Below, in pieces: positions 1-9,749 of a stretch of DNA of 64,000 nt. The notes below the pieces were generated by a model, which saw nothing but the letters and a program-made list of their open reading frames with translations, was not told the origin of the DNA and did no database searches. The first letter of the stretch is position 1; each line of letters starts with the position of its first letter. This stretch comes from Leptospira sp. WS92.C1 (GTDB lineage: Bacteria > Spirochaetota > Leptospiria > Leptospirales > Leptospiraceae), in contig NZ_CP162130.1 in NCBI RefSeq assembly GCF_040833975.1, forward strand, positions 1,512,001 through 1,576,000, written 5' to 3'. A program made the position numbers and the translations under genes.

Positions 1-756
1 AGAGTTACCGGTTTGACCGTCGTTTCGTCCACCGATGTATCGATTGTCTCCGAATCCGAAAATTTGTCTTCCGAGATAAATCTCGAATCCTTCCGCAAAG
101 TTTTTCAATTGAATAAAACCTTCTCGAAGATCCGTATTATTTTTAATACTGACAGAATTGGTTGGAGTAGGTGCAGCTTGGAGTTCGATTCCCGCAGAGT
201 TACTCAGTCCGAGATAGCCGAGTTGTCCGTCTTTTCTGGACTGTTCTCCTCCGAATACTCGAACATCCTGAATCGTTACTTTTGCGGCAATATACTGGTT
301 TGGATCGATGATAAAGGAAACTTGAGAGTTCTGAGTCGCAAAATTTCTATCATCTTGAGTTCGCTTATCAAAATCTCCGTTGTGACTGTAGTCAAAACGA
401 GGGCGAACTTGAAAGCCGACACGAAGGATGTCCCCAAACCAAAGTCTCTCCACTTTTCTCACGGCGTCCTGGTGTTCGGGCGAAAGGAGCATCGATTTCA
501 TAAATTCCCCGGGGAGTTTTCCTTTGTAAGGACTTTTATAAGGTTCTTCTTTTGCAAGTTCCTGTTGAATTTCGGGAATTCCTTTTCCATCGTTCGGTTG
601 TTCCTGATATTTTACATCGGAGGGCGGATCGAGATTGAGTATAGGAGTCGTTTCTGTCTTTGCTTTTTCAGTTTTGGAATCTTGAGAAAAAAGGCTAAAT
701 TGAATTGCAAAGAGCAAAAAGGTTACGGCAGTTATTTGAGTCATTGAGTATTTCAA
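1..756 (-). CDS. Outer-membrane porin-like protein, 5' part (alginate-export-type barrel)
   Basis: The gene runs off the left edge, so only about 252 N-terminal residues are visible. From a TTG at 756 the protein starts [11 protein letters not shown] followed by a hydrophobic segment ending LFSQ, a typical signal peptide. An AAGGGG Shine-Dalgarno lies 7 nt before this TTG; the in-frame ATG at 744 would lose the N-terminal lysine. A polar linker of about 75 residues follows, then strand-like alternating sequence beginning [13 protein letters not shown], with [11 protein letters not shown] and [11 protein letters not shown] further on. This pattern resembles leptospiral alginate-export/porin barrels. 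A role in outer-membrane transport is inferred; the substrate is unknown. Confidence 0.62.
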   Translation of the reverse strand, partial: MKYSMTQITAVTFLLFAIQFSLFSQDSKTEKAKTETTPILNLDPPSDVKYQEQPNDGKGIPEIQQELAKEEPYKSPYKGKLPGEFMKSMLLSPEHQDAVRKVERLWFGDILRVGFQVRPRFDYSHNGDFDKRTQDDRNFATQNSQVSFIIDPNQYIAAKVTIQDVRVFGGEQSRKDGQLGYLGLSNSAGIELQAAPTPTNSVSIKNNTDLREGFIQLKNFAEGFEIYLGRQIFGFGDNRYIGGRNDGQTGNS

Positions 757-1209
757 TTCAATTCCCCTTGGAGAAATTTTTAACCCAGGGAGTGCCGATA
801 GTTCTATATAGTCAACGAATATTTCGTTATATTGGATATTAATCCAGGATTTAAGAAAAAAAATCTCTTTTTTTGGTTATTTTTTTCAACAGTGGGAACC
901 GAAGCAGAATTTTTTAACCGAAGCGGGACGATTTTTGAAGAGATTCCGTTGGAAAACGGAGCTCATTTTATCGTTTTTGAGTTTTCGGGAATTCTAAAAA
1001 AGCGGAGTCGGTCCGGATTTTGGTGATAAAAAATCGTAGATCGAAATTTCTTCCCGCAACTGGAAGCCGGCTCGGTTTGAAAAATCGCTCGTGTTTTGTC
1101 TTTTTCCAATTCCACAAAGAGAAAAGATTGAATCCTCGGAAAATCTCGGAATGATCCTGCCCCTATGTTTGGATAAAATCTTCAGTCTCTTTCTTTTAAA
1201 AAAGAGATC
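757..1209. other. Intergenic region without a recognisable gene
   Basis: This gap lies between the divergent porin gene and the phosphatase relic. An open frame of about 64 codons at 832-1026 starts without a Shine-Dalgarno, is rich in Phe/Lys/Arg and looks like chance. I see no RNA gene or clear terminator. The promoter of the minus-strand porin gene should lie in its left part. Confidence 0.5.
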
Positions 1210-1807
1210 TTGGAATCCCTCTGTCTGAAGGAACGGATTTTCTCTTTTTTGCCTCTTGTCTTGCTTTTGTTTTCTTTGATTTTTTGTAACCCGTCTTCAA
1301 AGCCGATTGCGAAATCCGCTTTTTTACGAATTTCAACCCTCCGGTTCGAATCTTGAAATCGTATTACAAGTTGCGAATGAAGATTTGAGGTTAGGAGATT
1401 TTTGGTCCCCAATTTGTTTGGGGGAGGTCGGATCGATTCGATCGGAATGGGAGAGTTCGCTTTGTCTGGATTCGCTTTTGTTCGAAGGAATGATCGTAAT
1501 GGCTTTTCTGCATCTCGTTATTCTTTTTTATGAGAAAGAAACTCAGTCCTTATACTTCGGGCTTTTTTGTTTTTTGATGGGTTTTTGCAGCCTTTTTCCC
1601 GAAGACGAGTCCGAAAACTTTTCACTTCCGGATTGGATCCAAGAAAAAAGAGAACAAACCTTGGAAAGCATTTGCGAGGGTTTGTTGTATGCCGCCAATG
1701 CAGTAGATTTACCGGATTTCAAAAAAGATGATATTACCTTATTGGGAATCGAAAGATCGAATTTAGATCGAATCTGGTTTTTGGATTTACAACTTTTCTC
1801 CGAATAA
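1210..1807 (+). pseudogene. Relic of a 7TMR-DISM receptor with SpoIIE-type phosphatase domain
   Basis: Three pieces of one larger gene appear to be fused. Frame 1 (1210-1356) encodes a lipoprotein-like signal, FSFLPLVLLLFSLIFCN, then stops. Frame 2 (from about 1340) encodes QVANEDLRLGDFWSP and LGEVGSI followed by a hydrophobic segment with LYFGLFCFLMGF. That matches the junction of a 7TMR-DISM extracellular domain and its first membrane helices. The sequence then jumps to a tail containing KKDDITLLGIER, which resembles the C-terminus of SpoIIE/PP2C-like phosphatases. The rest of the 7TM region and nearly all of the catalytic domain are missing. An intact relative would be expected to exceed 600 residues. 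The family assignment is inference; the frameshift and short length are directly visible. Confidence 0.5.
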
Positions 1808-1968
1808 AATCCTTACGGTATGAATCACATACGCTGAAAGATTTGGGAAATTCGCAACGGGTATCCGTAAAAAGATTTTCAAAAAAACAGCAAATGAGTC
1901 GAAATCAAATCGATCTTCTGAGATTCTTGTTTAGTTCCAATATTCTGAAATGTCCCAAGGAGTCTGAT

Positions 1969-2103
1969 ATGGCTTACAAATTGGACGGAGCGAAATTCCC
2001 CACCTTAGAAGAACTGATCGCGGCCTTGTACCCTCTGTATGCGGAAAAAATGTCCGAAGCGGACTTTAAAAAATATGTCCAGGAAAATGCCAAACAAGAG
2101 TAA
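1969..2103 (+). CDS. Small conserved-looking protein, 44 aa
   Basis: This short ORF begins at an ATG preceded by a strong AAGGAG Shine-Dalgarno with 6-nt spacing. It encodes MAYKLDGAKFPTLEEL followed by LYAEKMSEADFKKYVQ. Composition is charged and probably helical, without signal peptide or membrane segment. The same frame is open further upstream, but that extension has no ribosome-binding site. I do not recognise a family. It could be a small cytosolic regulator or adaptor. Confidence 0.6.
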   Translation: MAYKLDGAKFPTLEELIAALYPLYAEKMSEADFKKYVQENAKQE

Positions 2104-2148
2104 ATTTCCCTCGATCCGAGCTTAGGTCGGTGTGAAACTGGACTCTTC

Positions 2149-4548
2149 TTGATTCGTTTTGCTTGTCAGGAAATTGCGTTTCTTAAGAATCAACCCATGC
2201 AAATCTTTCCGGGGAAATGGAAACTTCCTCATGCGGCACGAAAGCCACTCGTTTTTTTTATAGTATTTTTATTTCTTTCAATTGAATTTCGTTTTTTATT
2301 TTCGGACTCGGTTCCGGACTCGGTCTCCCTTCAGAATCAGTATCTGATCGCGTGGGACTATCAGGTTCTTTTTAAGGAATTTCTTTCTTCGGGATACGAT
2401 CGATCTTTGTTGGGCGGAAGTCCCACATTTTACTTTCAGTCTCCGTATTTCTTTTTTCTCGTTTCCTTTTTGCATACATTTCTGCTTTTTTTTCTTCCGT
2501 TAAGCGTTTCTTTCAATTTAGGAATTTTGCTCACGCTCTTTTTGTTTTCGTATGCGTTTTTAAAACTCGGATTTTTATTTCTTACGGAAACCAATCTCAG
2601 TCCAGGAAACGCTCTTCTCGTTTTAACGGGGCTTATGTTTTACTTTTTATTCCCCGGGGATCGGGTCGTAGGTGCGGGGATCATCGGTGTTTTTCAAAAT
2701 TCCATTTCTTTGGTTTTAGGGCTTGGCTTTAGTCTTCTCGCGGTTTATTATTTGGAGAAATTTCGATACACCGGAAAGGTTTCTTCCTTTTTTAAGAACT
2801 TAATCATGGGAACTCTCGTGTTTTACACTCACTACGAGATGTCTTTGTTTTATACGGTTTCTCTGGGAATTTATTTTCTTTTTTACAAGGACGAGTTTGG
2901 AATTTTAGAAATCCTTTTTATTTTTTTATCACCGCTGCTGTTTGCACTGCCGATCCTTTGGAATTATTTTGCATATATTGCGTATCAATTCAATCCGCCG
3001 ATTTCCTTTCCGATCAACGGACTTCTTTCTCTTTTGGGAGAGGAATTTTCCGGTTCTATCGCAAGACCGGAAACGTTTTTGGAAGTTCTCAAACAGATTT
3101 TTTTAGAACAGTATTGGATTCATCTTTTGTTTCCGGTTTTATTTGTGATCGGGATCCGATTGCTTTTTATCCGAAAACTGCTGCCTCCGATTTCGAGGTT
3201 TTTGATCTTTGGTACTCTTTTGTTTTATTGGATGGCGACGGATTCTTCGTTGGATATGATTTTTCCGTGGCTGCACGTTAAGTGGTATACTGCGCTGAGT
3301 GTTTCTCTTGTTTTTCTTACGTTTGCAGCTTTGGTTACGGCTCGATTTTTTTTAAAAAATCTTCCGCCGGGAAAATGGAAATTGTTTACCGGTTTGATCT
3401 TGTTTCTTTTGGGATTGTATCGTTTTGTCATTATCGTTCCCGGACCTTCCACGGGAATCGAAAGTCTGACAAAGGATTCTGCCCCCGTCTGGAAACAAAA
3501 AGAAGAATGGATTTCCGTTTTTTCGAAGACTCCTTACGGATCTTTAATTGCCTCCGAAGAGATTGCCGGCGGGGATACGTCCCGAGATTCGCGTTGGGTT
3601 TCCGTATTGGTGAGACAGTCCGTTAGACGAAATATCATTTTGCAGAATCGATTCGAGAATTCTCTACCTTCGTCTCCCGAAGAGATCATCCAATTGTTTC
3701 CTTCGCAAGGACAACGGACTGCATGGAGTCGAAAACGTTCGAACGGGAACAATCATCCGGTGCAGGAAAGAGACAAACTTTCGAGATTGTTTTTGAGTCT
3801 TTTACAGGATCGCGGAGTTTCCTACGTATTACTTCGATCAGAAGGACTCAATCAGTTTGCTCTCAATCTTCCAGAGTCATTTTCGCAGGTTGCAAAAAAG
3901 GGGGATTGGATTCTTTGGAAACTTCTTTTTTCCAAACCTTCTTTGGAACTTCTTTTTGAAAAACCGATCGCGATTTTGATGGATGAAAGCCCTGCACAAA
4001 AAAGGACCGGAGTGCGGATGGAAGATCTGTCAGAATTTATCCTTACTTCCAAATTGGAATTTTCCGCTTCCTTAGTTCCGATTTCTCCGGAAGAATTCAA
4101 AGAGGATGAAATTTCCTTTTCAGGTGCGTATAAAATCGGCGAATTGGAATCTCTGTTTCAAAAAAGAATTTCGGATCGAAATTCAGAATCCGTAAAAAAG
4201 AGGGTGAGGATAAAAAACGAGATTTCGAATTCGGATCCTGGTCTGGCTGAAATTCATCCTTTTTTATGGAACGATTCCGAGATTCGTTGGGAACTTCCAA
4301 ATCAAAAGGACGTTTCCTCCTGTTCTCCGGTTTTGATTCGTTCCGGCTTTTTCCCTCTTTGGAAATTGGAAACGGAGGAAAAAGTGTATCGTACCGTCGA
4401 AGGTCTGTTTTATTTTTGTGCGAAGACAAAGGAGAATCGATTCGTATTTTATGATATTCGATCGTATTTGATCACGTTGATTCAGATACTTCTTCCTCTT
4501 CTCTTTTTAGGAGCCACGTTTCTGACACGCCGGAAAATATCCAATTGA
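2149..4548 (+). CDS. Large polytopic membrane protein, GT-C-like
   Basis: The protein has about 799 residues. The first 430 are dominated by roughly 10-12 hydrophobic helices, followed by about 350 mostly soluble residues and one C-terminal helix ending before the motif TRRKISN. After the first helix a loop with [16 protein letters not shown] and [17 protein letters not shown] recalls the acidic loop and Gly-Pro-Phe-Tyr-Pro pattern of GT-C glycosyltransferases and PF10131-type membrane proteins. A lipid-linked sugar transferase role in envelope biosynthesis is an inference. The start is uncertain: TTG at 2149 or ATG at 2197, neither with a good Shine-Dalgarno. Its TGA overlaps the ATG of the next gene, so the two are probably translationally coupled. 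Confidence 0.7.
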   Translation: MIRFACQEIAFLKNQPMQIFPGKWKLPHAARKPLVFFIVFLFLSIEFRFLFSDSVPDSVSLQNQYLIAWDYQVLFKEFLSSGYDRSLLGGSPTFYFQSPYFFFLVSFLHTFLLFFLPLSVSFNLGILLTLFLFSYAFLKLGFLFLTETNLSPGNALLVLTGLMFYFLFPGDRVVGAGIIGVFQNSISLVLGLGFSLLAVYYLEKFRYTGKVSSFFKNLIMGTLVFYTHYEMSLFYTVSLGIYFLFYKDEFGILEILFIFLSPLLFALPILWNYFAYIAYQFNPPISFPINGLLSLLGEEFSGSIARPETFLEVLKQIFLEQYWIHLLFPVLFVIGIRLLFIRKLLPPISRFLIFGTLLFYWMATDSSLDMIFPWLHVKWYTALSVSLVFLTFAALVTARFFLKNLPPGKWKLFTGLILFLLGLYRFVIIVPGPSTGIESLTKDSAPVWKQKEEWISVFSKTPYGSLIASEEIAGGDTSRDSRWVSVLVRQSVRRNIILQNRFENSLPSSPEEIIQLFPSQGQRTAWSRKRSNGNNHPVQERDKLSRLFLSLLQDRGVSYVLLRSEGLNQFALNLPESFSQVAKKGDWILWKLLFSKPSLELLFEKPIAILMDESPAQKRTGVRMEDLSEFILTSKLEFSASLVPISPEEFKEDEISFSGAYKIGELESLFQKRISDRNSESVKKRVRIKNEISNSDPGLAEIHPFLWNDSEIRWELPNQKDVSSCSPVLIRSGFFPLWKLETEEKVYRTVEGLFYFCAKTKENRFVFYDIRSYLITLIQILLPLLFLGATFLTRRKISN

Positions 4549-5693
4549 TGTTCTTTGCCGCTTCCGATTTTGTAAAAACTCCATTTCGAAAAAGACAGAT
4601 CTTTTCCAATTCCCTTTTGATCGCGTTTTCGGTGGCGATTCTTTTCATTCTATTTTTTGGAAATCGGGAAACACCGATAATCAAAATTCTTCTTTCCGCT
4701 TTGGAAGGCGGATTGATCGGAGGGCTCTGTGATTGGTTCGCCGTTTGGAAAACCTATCAAGCGATCGAAGAAGACAGCTCTAAGCTTGCTTCGGAAATCG
4801 GAAATTGGGTGGCGGGAGATCTTTTGCACCACGAAGTTATTCGATCCCGGATACGAATGGTTCTCGAAGATCCCAACACAAGAGACGATGTGCACAATGT
4901 GCTTTTGGAAACCTTTGGAAACGAAGAAAAGACAAAAGAGGTTTTGAATCAGCTTTTCGAACGTGTGGAAGAGGATATCATCGAGTATATTATACATTAT
5001 GAATTTACCGGGACCGACGTCGCTCTTTTAAAGGAACTCAACCGCCAAAAGGAAGTTATGGACACGATCAAACTCTTGATCGGAGAATCCATGATCAAGG
5101 TCGCTGATACGGAGGAATTTAAATCCCTTCTTCAGGAAATTTTGGGAAAGATGAATCTCGTCGCGCAGGTCGTGCTCGGTCTTGTCGTTGACTTTCCGAA
5201 AAAACTGAAAGAATACGGAACTCATGTCAAAGAAGGTTTGGTGATCGAATCCAAAGATGAAAAGACGATTGAAAAGTTGGTCAATCTCATGGCTGCTTCC
5301 ACTGAAACTTATATCTCCTCTTGGAACGAACTTCCGCTGGAACAAAGGGAAAAGGCGGTTCGAGCTTTGATGGGATATTTGAAAGATCAGGCCAGTCGTC
5401 TTCTTGGAACCTTGATTCAAACCCATTTGAAAGAAATCGGAGAGATCACGACCCTTCAGGAATACGCTCCTCTTCGTTCCGTTCTCGAATTTGTGGAAAA
5501 GAGAGTGGATGAGGGCGTTTCCGGCTATATCGGAAAACAGATCACAACCAGACTCCAGAGTTTGGATCCGAAGGATCTTCGTAAAAACTTAGAATGGAAA
5601 ACCAGAAATGTTCTGGAAACAATTCGTATCAATGGAAGTATTTTGGGTTTCTTTTTGGGAAGTGTGGCCGGTCTGATCCGCTTTTTTCTTTAA
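4548..5693 (+). CDS. DUF445 family membrane protein
   Basis: The protein has about 381 residues: an N-terminal membrane helix, the signature [18 protein letters not shown], a long helical soluble middle, and a C-terminal hydrophobic hairpin ([17 protein letters not shown]). This architecture and the Gly-Gly-x-x-Asp-Trp-Phe-Ala-Val motif are typical of DUF445 (YheB/YjiN-like) proteins, whose biochemical function is unknown. The ATG overlaps the stop of the GT-C-like gene (TGATG), which I prefer over the adjacent TTG at 4545. The arrangement suggests co-expression in the envelope. Confidence 0.85.
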   Translation: MFFAASDFVKTPFRKRQIFSNSLLIAFSVAILFILFFGNRETPIIKILLSALEGGLIGGLCDWFAVWKTYQAIEEDSSKLASEIGNWVAGDLLHHEVIRSRIRMVLEDPNTRDDVHNVLLETFGNEEKTKEVLNQLFERVEEDIIEYIIHYEFTGTDVALLKELNRQKEVMDTIKLLIGESMIKVADTEEFKSLLQEILGKMNLVAQVVLGLVVDFPKKLKEYGTHVKEGLVIESKDEKTIEKLVNLMAASTETYISSWNELPLEQREKAVRALMGYLKDQASRLLGTLIQTHLKEIGEITTLQEYAPLRSVLEFVEKRVDEGVSGYIGKQITTRLQSLDPKDLRKNLEWKTRNVLETIRINGSILGFFLGSVAGLIRFFL

Positions 5694-5770
5694 AAGCGAC
5701 TACTTTTGTTTGATTTTCGGTGCGCATTAAATTCAAATTCCGGATGCAAGCCTTTTAAAGAAAAAATTCT

Positions 5771-5848
5771 TTGTCGGAACAATGAAACGCTGGCTGTTGT
5801 AGTACAAATCCTTTCGAGATTTCAGGGGAGTTCCCACAAAAAGCAATT
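5771..5848. repeat. Intergenic segment with dispersed short repeats
   Basis: The segment holds TTGTCGGAACAA (5771-5782), a core also found at 50839-50849 and 57304-57317. It also holds GAGTTCCCACAAA (about 5828-5840), a core that recurs near 9700. No protein-coding signal is seen. The segment lies just upstream of the pirin gene. Confidence 0.5.
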
Positions 5849-5897
5849 TTAAAAGACAGGAATTCGGTCTCTTTTTGTCTAATTTCCAAGGAGAATT

Positions 5898-6605
5898 ATG
5901 GAAGCAGTATATCACGCGCAAGAAACCAGGGGAAAGGCGGATTTCGGATGGCTCAAAAGTAGACATTCATTCAGCTTTAGTTCCTATTTTGATCCGAATC
6001 GAATGCAATTTGGAAAGCTCCGAGTTCTCAATGACGATATCGTGATCGCTGGAAAGGGATTCCCGCCACATTCCCATGAGAATATGGAGATTGTATCCAT
6101 TCCTCTTTTCGGAAGTCTACAACACGAAGACAGCGAAGGAAATCATTCCGTTATTCAATCCGGAGAAGTGCAGATCATGTCCGCCGGAACTGGAATCGTT
6201 CATTCCGAATACAACGCTTCTCCGAGCGATCCTGTGAACTTTTTACAGATCTGGATTCTTCCGGAAAAGCTGGGAATTCAACCTCGATACGAACAAAAGA
6301 AGTTTAACGTGGAAGATCGGCAGGGAAAATTTCAAACGGTTGTCTCTCCCGAAATCGGAAACGGCGCTGTTTGGATCAATCAAAAGGTCACTTTTTCTCT
6401 GGCTCAAGGAAAAAAAGGATTCAAAATCGATTATATTCCAAAAAATAAAAACGGAGGAGTTTATTTTTTTCTCGTCTCAGGCAGTGTTGAGATCGATGGA
6501 AAAAAACTTTCGGCCAGGGACGGACTTGGACTTCCGATTTCAGAAAAATTGAAGATCACTTGTCTGGAAGAATCCGAAATTCTCGCAATTGATACCCCAC
6601 TCTGA
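5898..6605 (+). CDS. Pirin family protein
   Basis: The protein has 235 residues and a cupin fold. The N-terminal domain carries the metal-binding motifs PPHSHENMEI (His-x-His) and GTGIVHSEYN (His-x-Glu), the expected four ligands of pirins. The C-terminal cupin is present from about residue 135. Bacterial pirins of the YhhW type act as quercetin dioxygenases in vitro or as redox-responsive regulators; which applies here cannot be told. An AAGGAG Shine-Dalgarno stands 4 nt before the ATG. It appears monocistronic and is followed by IS debris. Confidence 0.9.
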   Translation: MEAVYHAQETRGKADFGWLKSRHSFSFSSYFDPNRMQFGKLRVLNDDIVIAGKGFPPHSHENMEIVSIPLFGSLQHEDSEGNHSVIQSGEVQIMSAGTGIVHSEYNASPSDPVNFLQIWILPEKLGIQPRYEQKKFNVEDRQGKFQTVVSPEIGNGAVWINQKVTFSLAQGKKGFKIDYIPKNKNGGVYFFLVSGSVEIDGKKLSARDGLGLPISEKLKITCLEESEILAIDTPL

Positions 6606-6765
6606 ACCATAGTTTTCGTATTCGCATGGTTTTACCGTCAATGACGGAGGATGATTTTGTCTTTGGCAGAGGAAATTGGAAGAAACTAAAATATCAGACA
6701 GTAAGCTGAAACGATTGGCTAATTTTAAAATCATATGAAAAATAATACGCCGTGTCTTTTGATTT

Positions 6766-7500
6766 AAATTCACTACCGAACGATGTAGAAGAACTAAAAA
6801 GAATCATTATATTCTAAAATATAAAACATACAGAAGAATTAAAACATCAAAAGCAGAAGGAAATCGAATATCAGTTGGAATCATGCTCGGAGAAGATTCT
6901 TTGAAATTTTAAAGATTGATTCTAAGAATACTGGGGCCGAATGGATGATAAAGGAGATTGGCAAGCTCTATACAATTGAGTCGAAGGCTAAAGAAGCAAT
7001 CTAAATTCGGAAGAACATTTGAGACTCAAGCAATCAGAATCCAAGCCGATTGTTGATGAGATCCTCTCCTGGATGAACAAACGCATGGTTGAAGTCGCTC
7101 CTAAATCTTCGATGGGCAAAGCTCTCTCGTATCTTGCAGAGCTCAGCTATGCTGAGGAACAACGGCTACGCTCCGCTGCCTTTTGTTTGAAACGCTTCCT
7201 ATGGTCGCGTTTCATGGGAAAAGCTTCTCATCTTTTTGGATTATCCTGAATTGCAATTGGATACGAATCCTGTTGAGAACGATTCGTCCCTTTGTAATCG
7301 GTAGAAAAAATGGGCTCTTCTCCGGTTGTCCGCAAGGAGCAACTGCGAGTGCCGGGTTTTATTCTTTAGTTCAAAATGCTAAAGTGTCAGGAATTGATCC
7401 TTACGCGTTTTCGCGAGATCTGTTTAAATCTTGGGAAAGGGATGCGAGAAGGCTTTTTACAAAAGATCTATCGCAACTGCGGAATACTGTGGTTGATTCG
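6766..7500 (+). pseudogene. IS66 family transposase (TnpC) relic
   Basis: The order of fragments follows an IS66 TnpC protein but with several frameshifts and large deletions. LPNDVEELKRII and TEELKHQ come from the N-terminal coiled-coil. VDEILSWMNKRMVEVAPKS and MGKALSYLAE come from the late catalytic region. PFVIGRKN, LFSGCPQGATASAGFYSL and SGIDPYAF belong to the C-terminal signature. No full frame remains and I found no convincing terminal inverted repeats, so the element is dead. Confidence 0.75.
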
Positions 7501-7765
7501 GCGCTTACGTTTTATGCTCCGCGTGGTAGTGGTAGATTTATGATCGAAAAGCTGAAAGCGATTGCGATACAATTCGAAAAACTACTCAAAAAAACTGAAA
7601 TGTTTCTTACGTTAATATCTGGTTTCGAATCGTTTTCAAATCGATTGAAAATTTCAGAACGATTTTTGTTTCGGATGTAGATTTGGAACCTCGAAGAACA
7701 ATCCCGACAGGGCCAGATCATTTGATTTTATGTTATGATTCAGCCCTGTACAGGTAGGTGTAGGA

Positions 7766-8887
7766 TTACTTTCGGCAGTCTTCTGCAAAACAAATTTTGG
7801 GTAATTCCATATTCGGAGGATGACAAACGCCTACGTTCGACTGGTATCCAAAACGTTCACCTACGTTTCGTTTACACACCAGTCCGTTGTGACATTCTGA
7901 ATCGGAGTTGCAGTGTCCTTGGCCACTATTGCATTTGCACAAGTTCGAACTACCGCACCAATCGTTCACCGAATTCCAATTCGGATTCCCAAATCCACAC
8001 GCATTACGACGGATGAATCCTTCAAATTTTGGAATGTAAGGTCCGGTACCAACGATCTTACCCCAAAATCCAAACCATTCGGATTGATTGTCTTCTCCGG
8101 TCATGAGTGCTACTACTCGATTTTCATATTGATTAAAAATTGGTCCACCCGAATCCCCAGGACAAGCAACTAGATCGAATAAAAGCCTAGATCCTATGCT
8201 TCCTATTAGTTTTGTTTCTTGTCTACCTACCAAATCAACTCTGTCTCTATAAGGCGATAGTTTGCATTTAGATCCAGTTTTACCGAATCCAAATTCCACT
8301 AATTTTTTGGTCAACCATCCCGTAGTATCCCCTGCAAATAAAAGTCGTGCGGTTTGAATTCTACTTGGAAGAGGAGTGTCGAGACGAATTAAAGCAATAT
8401 CGTTCGCAGTTGGGGTCGTATAATTTGGGTTGTATCCAGGATGTGCGATCACGTCTCCAAAATGATTTCTGTCGTATGGTTCCTCTAAATCCGAAACTGT
8501 TATTCGACTGCGAGGAGCACAGCGATTGCTGGTAAAACTATTCCGAGTGCAAACGCAATGCGCCGCGGTTAAAACCCAACGAGAATCGATCAGTACTCCA
8601 GAACAAGCACCTTTTATTTCGGATCCACTAGACGTATAGACGCTTACGACCTCTTGGCGCTCGCCTTCCGGAAGATAAACAGGGTTTCTAAGAGTATTTT
8701 GGTGCGAAAGCAAATCTTCTCGGAGCGTTAAGTCAACTTCGGAAGAAATTGAAGTTTGTTCTTCCAAAACTAAAGCTAAAAGAGTATTCTTCCAAGAATC
8801 ATCGGAGGAGTGTTCGCTGATACAACCGAAGGAGGTACAGCCAACGATCCCTACAAAATAAAAAAATTTCCATCCTATAGTTTTCAT
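7766..8887 (-). CDS. Secreted trypsin-like serine protease lipoprotein with Cys-rich tail
   Basis: The protein has 373 residues from the ATG at 8887, which has AAGG five nt upstream; the ATG at 8899 would add four residues. A hydrophobic segment ends in the lipobox-like IVGC (or FGC five residues later). The S1A catalytic triad is complete. Counted from the longer start, it is His114 in TAAHC, Asp167 in NDIALIRL and Ser250 in CPGDSGGP. From about residue 295 a tail with roughly ten cysteines follows, including CKCNSGQGHCNSDSEC, which resembles small disulfide-knot modules. An active, lipid-anchored or exported protease acting on extracellular proteins is the likely role. It stands alone, with an IS66 relic downstream and an IS3 relic upstream. 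Confidence 0.85.
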   Translation of the reverse strand: MKTIGWKFFYFVGIVGCTSFGCISEHSSDDSWKNTLLALVLEEQTSISSEVDLTLREDLLSHQNTLRNPVYLPEGERQEVVSVYTSSGSEIKGACSGVLIDSRWVLTAAHCVCTRNSFTSNRCAPRSRITVSDLEEPYDRNHFGDVIAHPGYNPNYTTPTANDIALIRLDTPLPSRIQTARLLFAGDTTGWLTKKLVEFGFGKTGSKCKLSPYRDRVDLVGRQETKLIGSIGSRLLFDLVACPGDSGGPIFNQYENRVVALMTGEDNQSEWFGFWGKIVGTGPYIPKFEGFIRRNACGFGNPNWNSVNDWCGSSNLCKCNSGQGHCNSDSECHNGLVCKRNVGERFGYQSNVGVCHPPNMELPKICFAEDCRK

Positions 8888-8899
8888 TTTAACCTTCAT

Positions 8900-9393
8900 T
8901 GTGATTTAATGTTTCAAATCAATCGCGCGCACTTATCGATTTAGAAAACATAGAAGTTTTTTGATTCAATTTGTCGATTTAAAAATGAAAAAGTAGAAAT
9001 TATTTTTTAACAAAGGAATTTTGGTTAAAAATAACAAAGATTCGAAAACTATGTTTCTGTATATTCCGCAAATGAACTCGATGGATAGTATACTGTTTTT
9101 AGGTGAGATGAATTCGGATAACAAAAGGATAAAGTTTTTATTTTTTCTGGAATCAGGTTTTAATAGAATGATCAAGATATTTTCGACGTGAAAGTGATTC
9201 AACATTGAAGAAATTGAATCAGCGTCTCTCCCATTTATAGTTTTGTATTTTGTAAAAAAAGACTCTGATTATCCTGGAAAAAAAAAATTGAATCGGATCA
9301 ATCCATTGTATAACAAGGATTTTGTCATTTTGATTTCGAAAGGATGAACTTCCCACGGTGGACACGGTCGTGCAAAAGAAAAAGGATAAAAGC
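8900..9393. other. AT-rich intergenic region
   Basis: Nothing here supports a gene. A minus-strand frame at 8966-9205 is Phe/Leu/Ile/Asn-rich and lacks a ribosome-binding site, as expected by chance in AT-rich DNA. The right part (from about 9345) may be the left end of the IS3-type relic that follows. Confidence 0.45.
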
Positions 9394-9617
9394 ATGGCTC
9401 GTAAAACACAATATGACGAAGAATTTATTAAGAGGAAGATGGTTGAACTCCTGATAAAGTCCAGGAAATCAATGACCCAGACTCAAAAGATTTGGGAGTT
9501 TCTGTAAATACTATCGCTACACAATAAACTGGAAGAAGTATCTGACGGATGACGGCGCCCGTTCCAAGACGAACTTCGAGCGGAGAATGAACGTTTAAGG
9601 AAAGAGCTCATAGAATA
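9394..9617 (+). pseudogene. IS3 family OrfA relic
   Basis: The reading starts MARKTQYDEEF then KRKMVELLIKSRKSMTQ, typical of an IS3-family OrfA helix-turn-helix protein, and stops after about 37 codons. Later pieces of the same protein appear in other frames: DLGVSVNTIA, then KKYLTDDG, then RPFQDELRAENERLRKELIE, the leucine-zipper part. At least two frameshifts separate them, and no OrfB integrase follows. Confidence 0.7.
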
Positions 9618-9636
9618 ACGGAGGAGGTCACGCTTT

Positions 9637-9717
9637 CACAGAAGCTGTGAGAGATCCCACAAACTCACTCAAGGGTACTGTTGTTTTACGAAAACTGTAA
9701 GAGTTCCCACAAATCTG
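9637..9717. repeat. Two imperfect direct copies of a short intergenic repeat
   Basis: The segments at 9637-9666 and 9688-9717 align over about 26 bp around the core CTGTRAGAGWTCCCACAAA. The same core occurs near 5830. These look like members of a dispersed short intergenic family. They lie just after the IS3 relic and before the end of the DegP-like gene. Confidence 0.45.
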
Positions 9718-9749
9718 CGTTTCAAAAATGACTTTTCTTTTTTGGCAAA

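Noticed and set aside
832..1026. 64-codon + strand ORF
   Set aside because: No Shine-Dalgarno, skewed composition and no similarity to a known family; likely chance.
8966..9205. 79-codon minus-strand ORF in AT-rich DNA
   Set aside because: Phe/Ile/Asn/Lys-rich product without a ribosome-binding site, as expected from AT-rich noncoding DNA.
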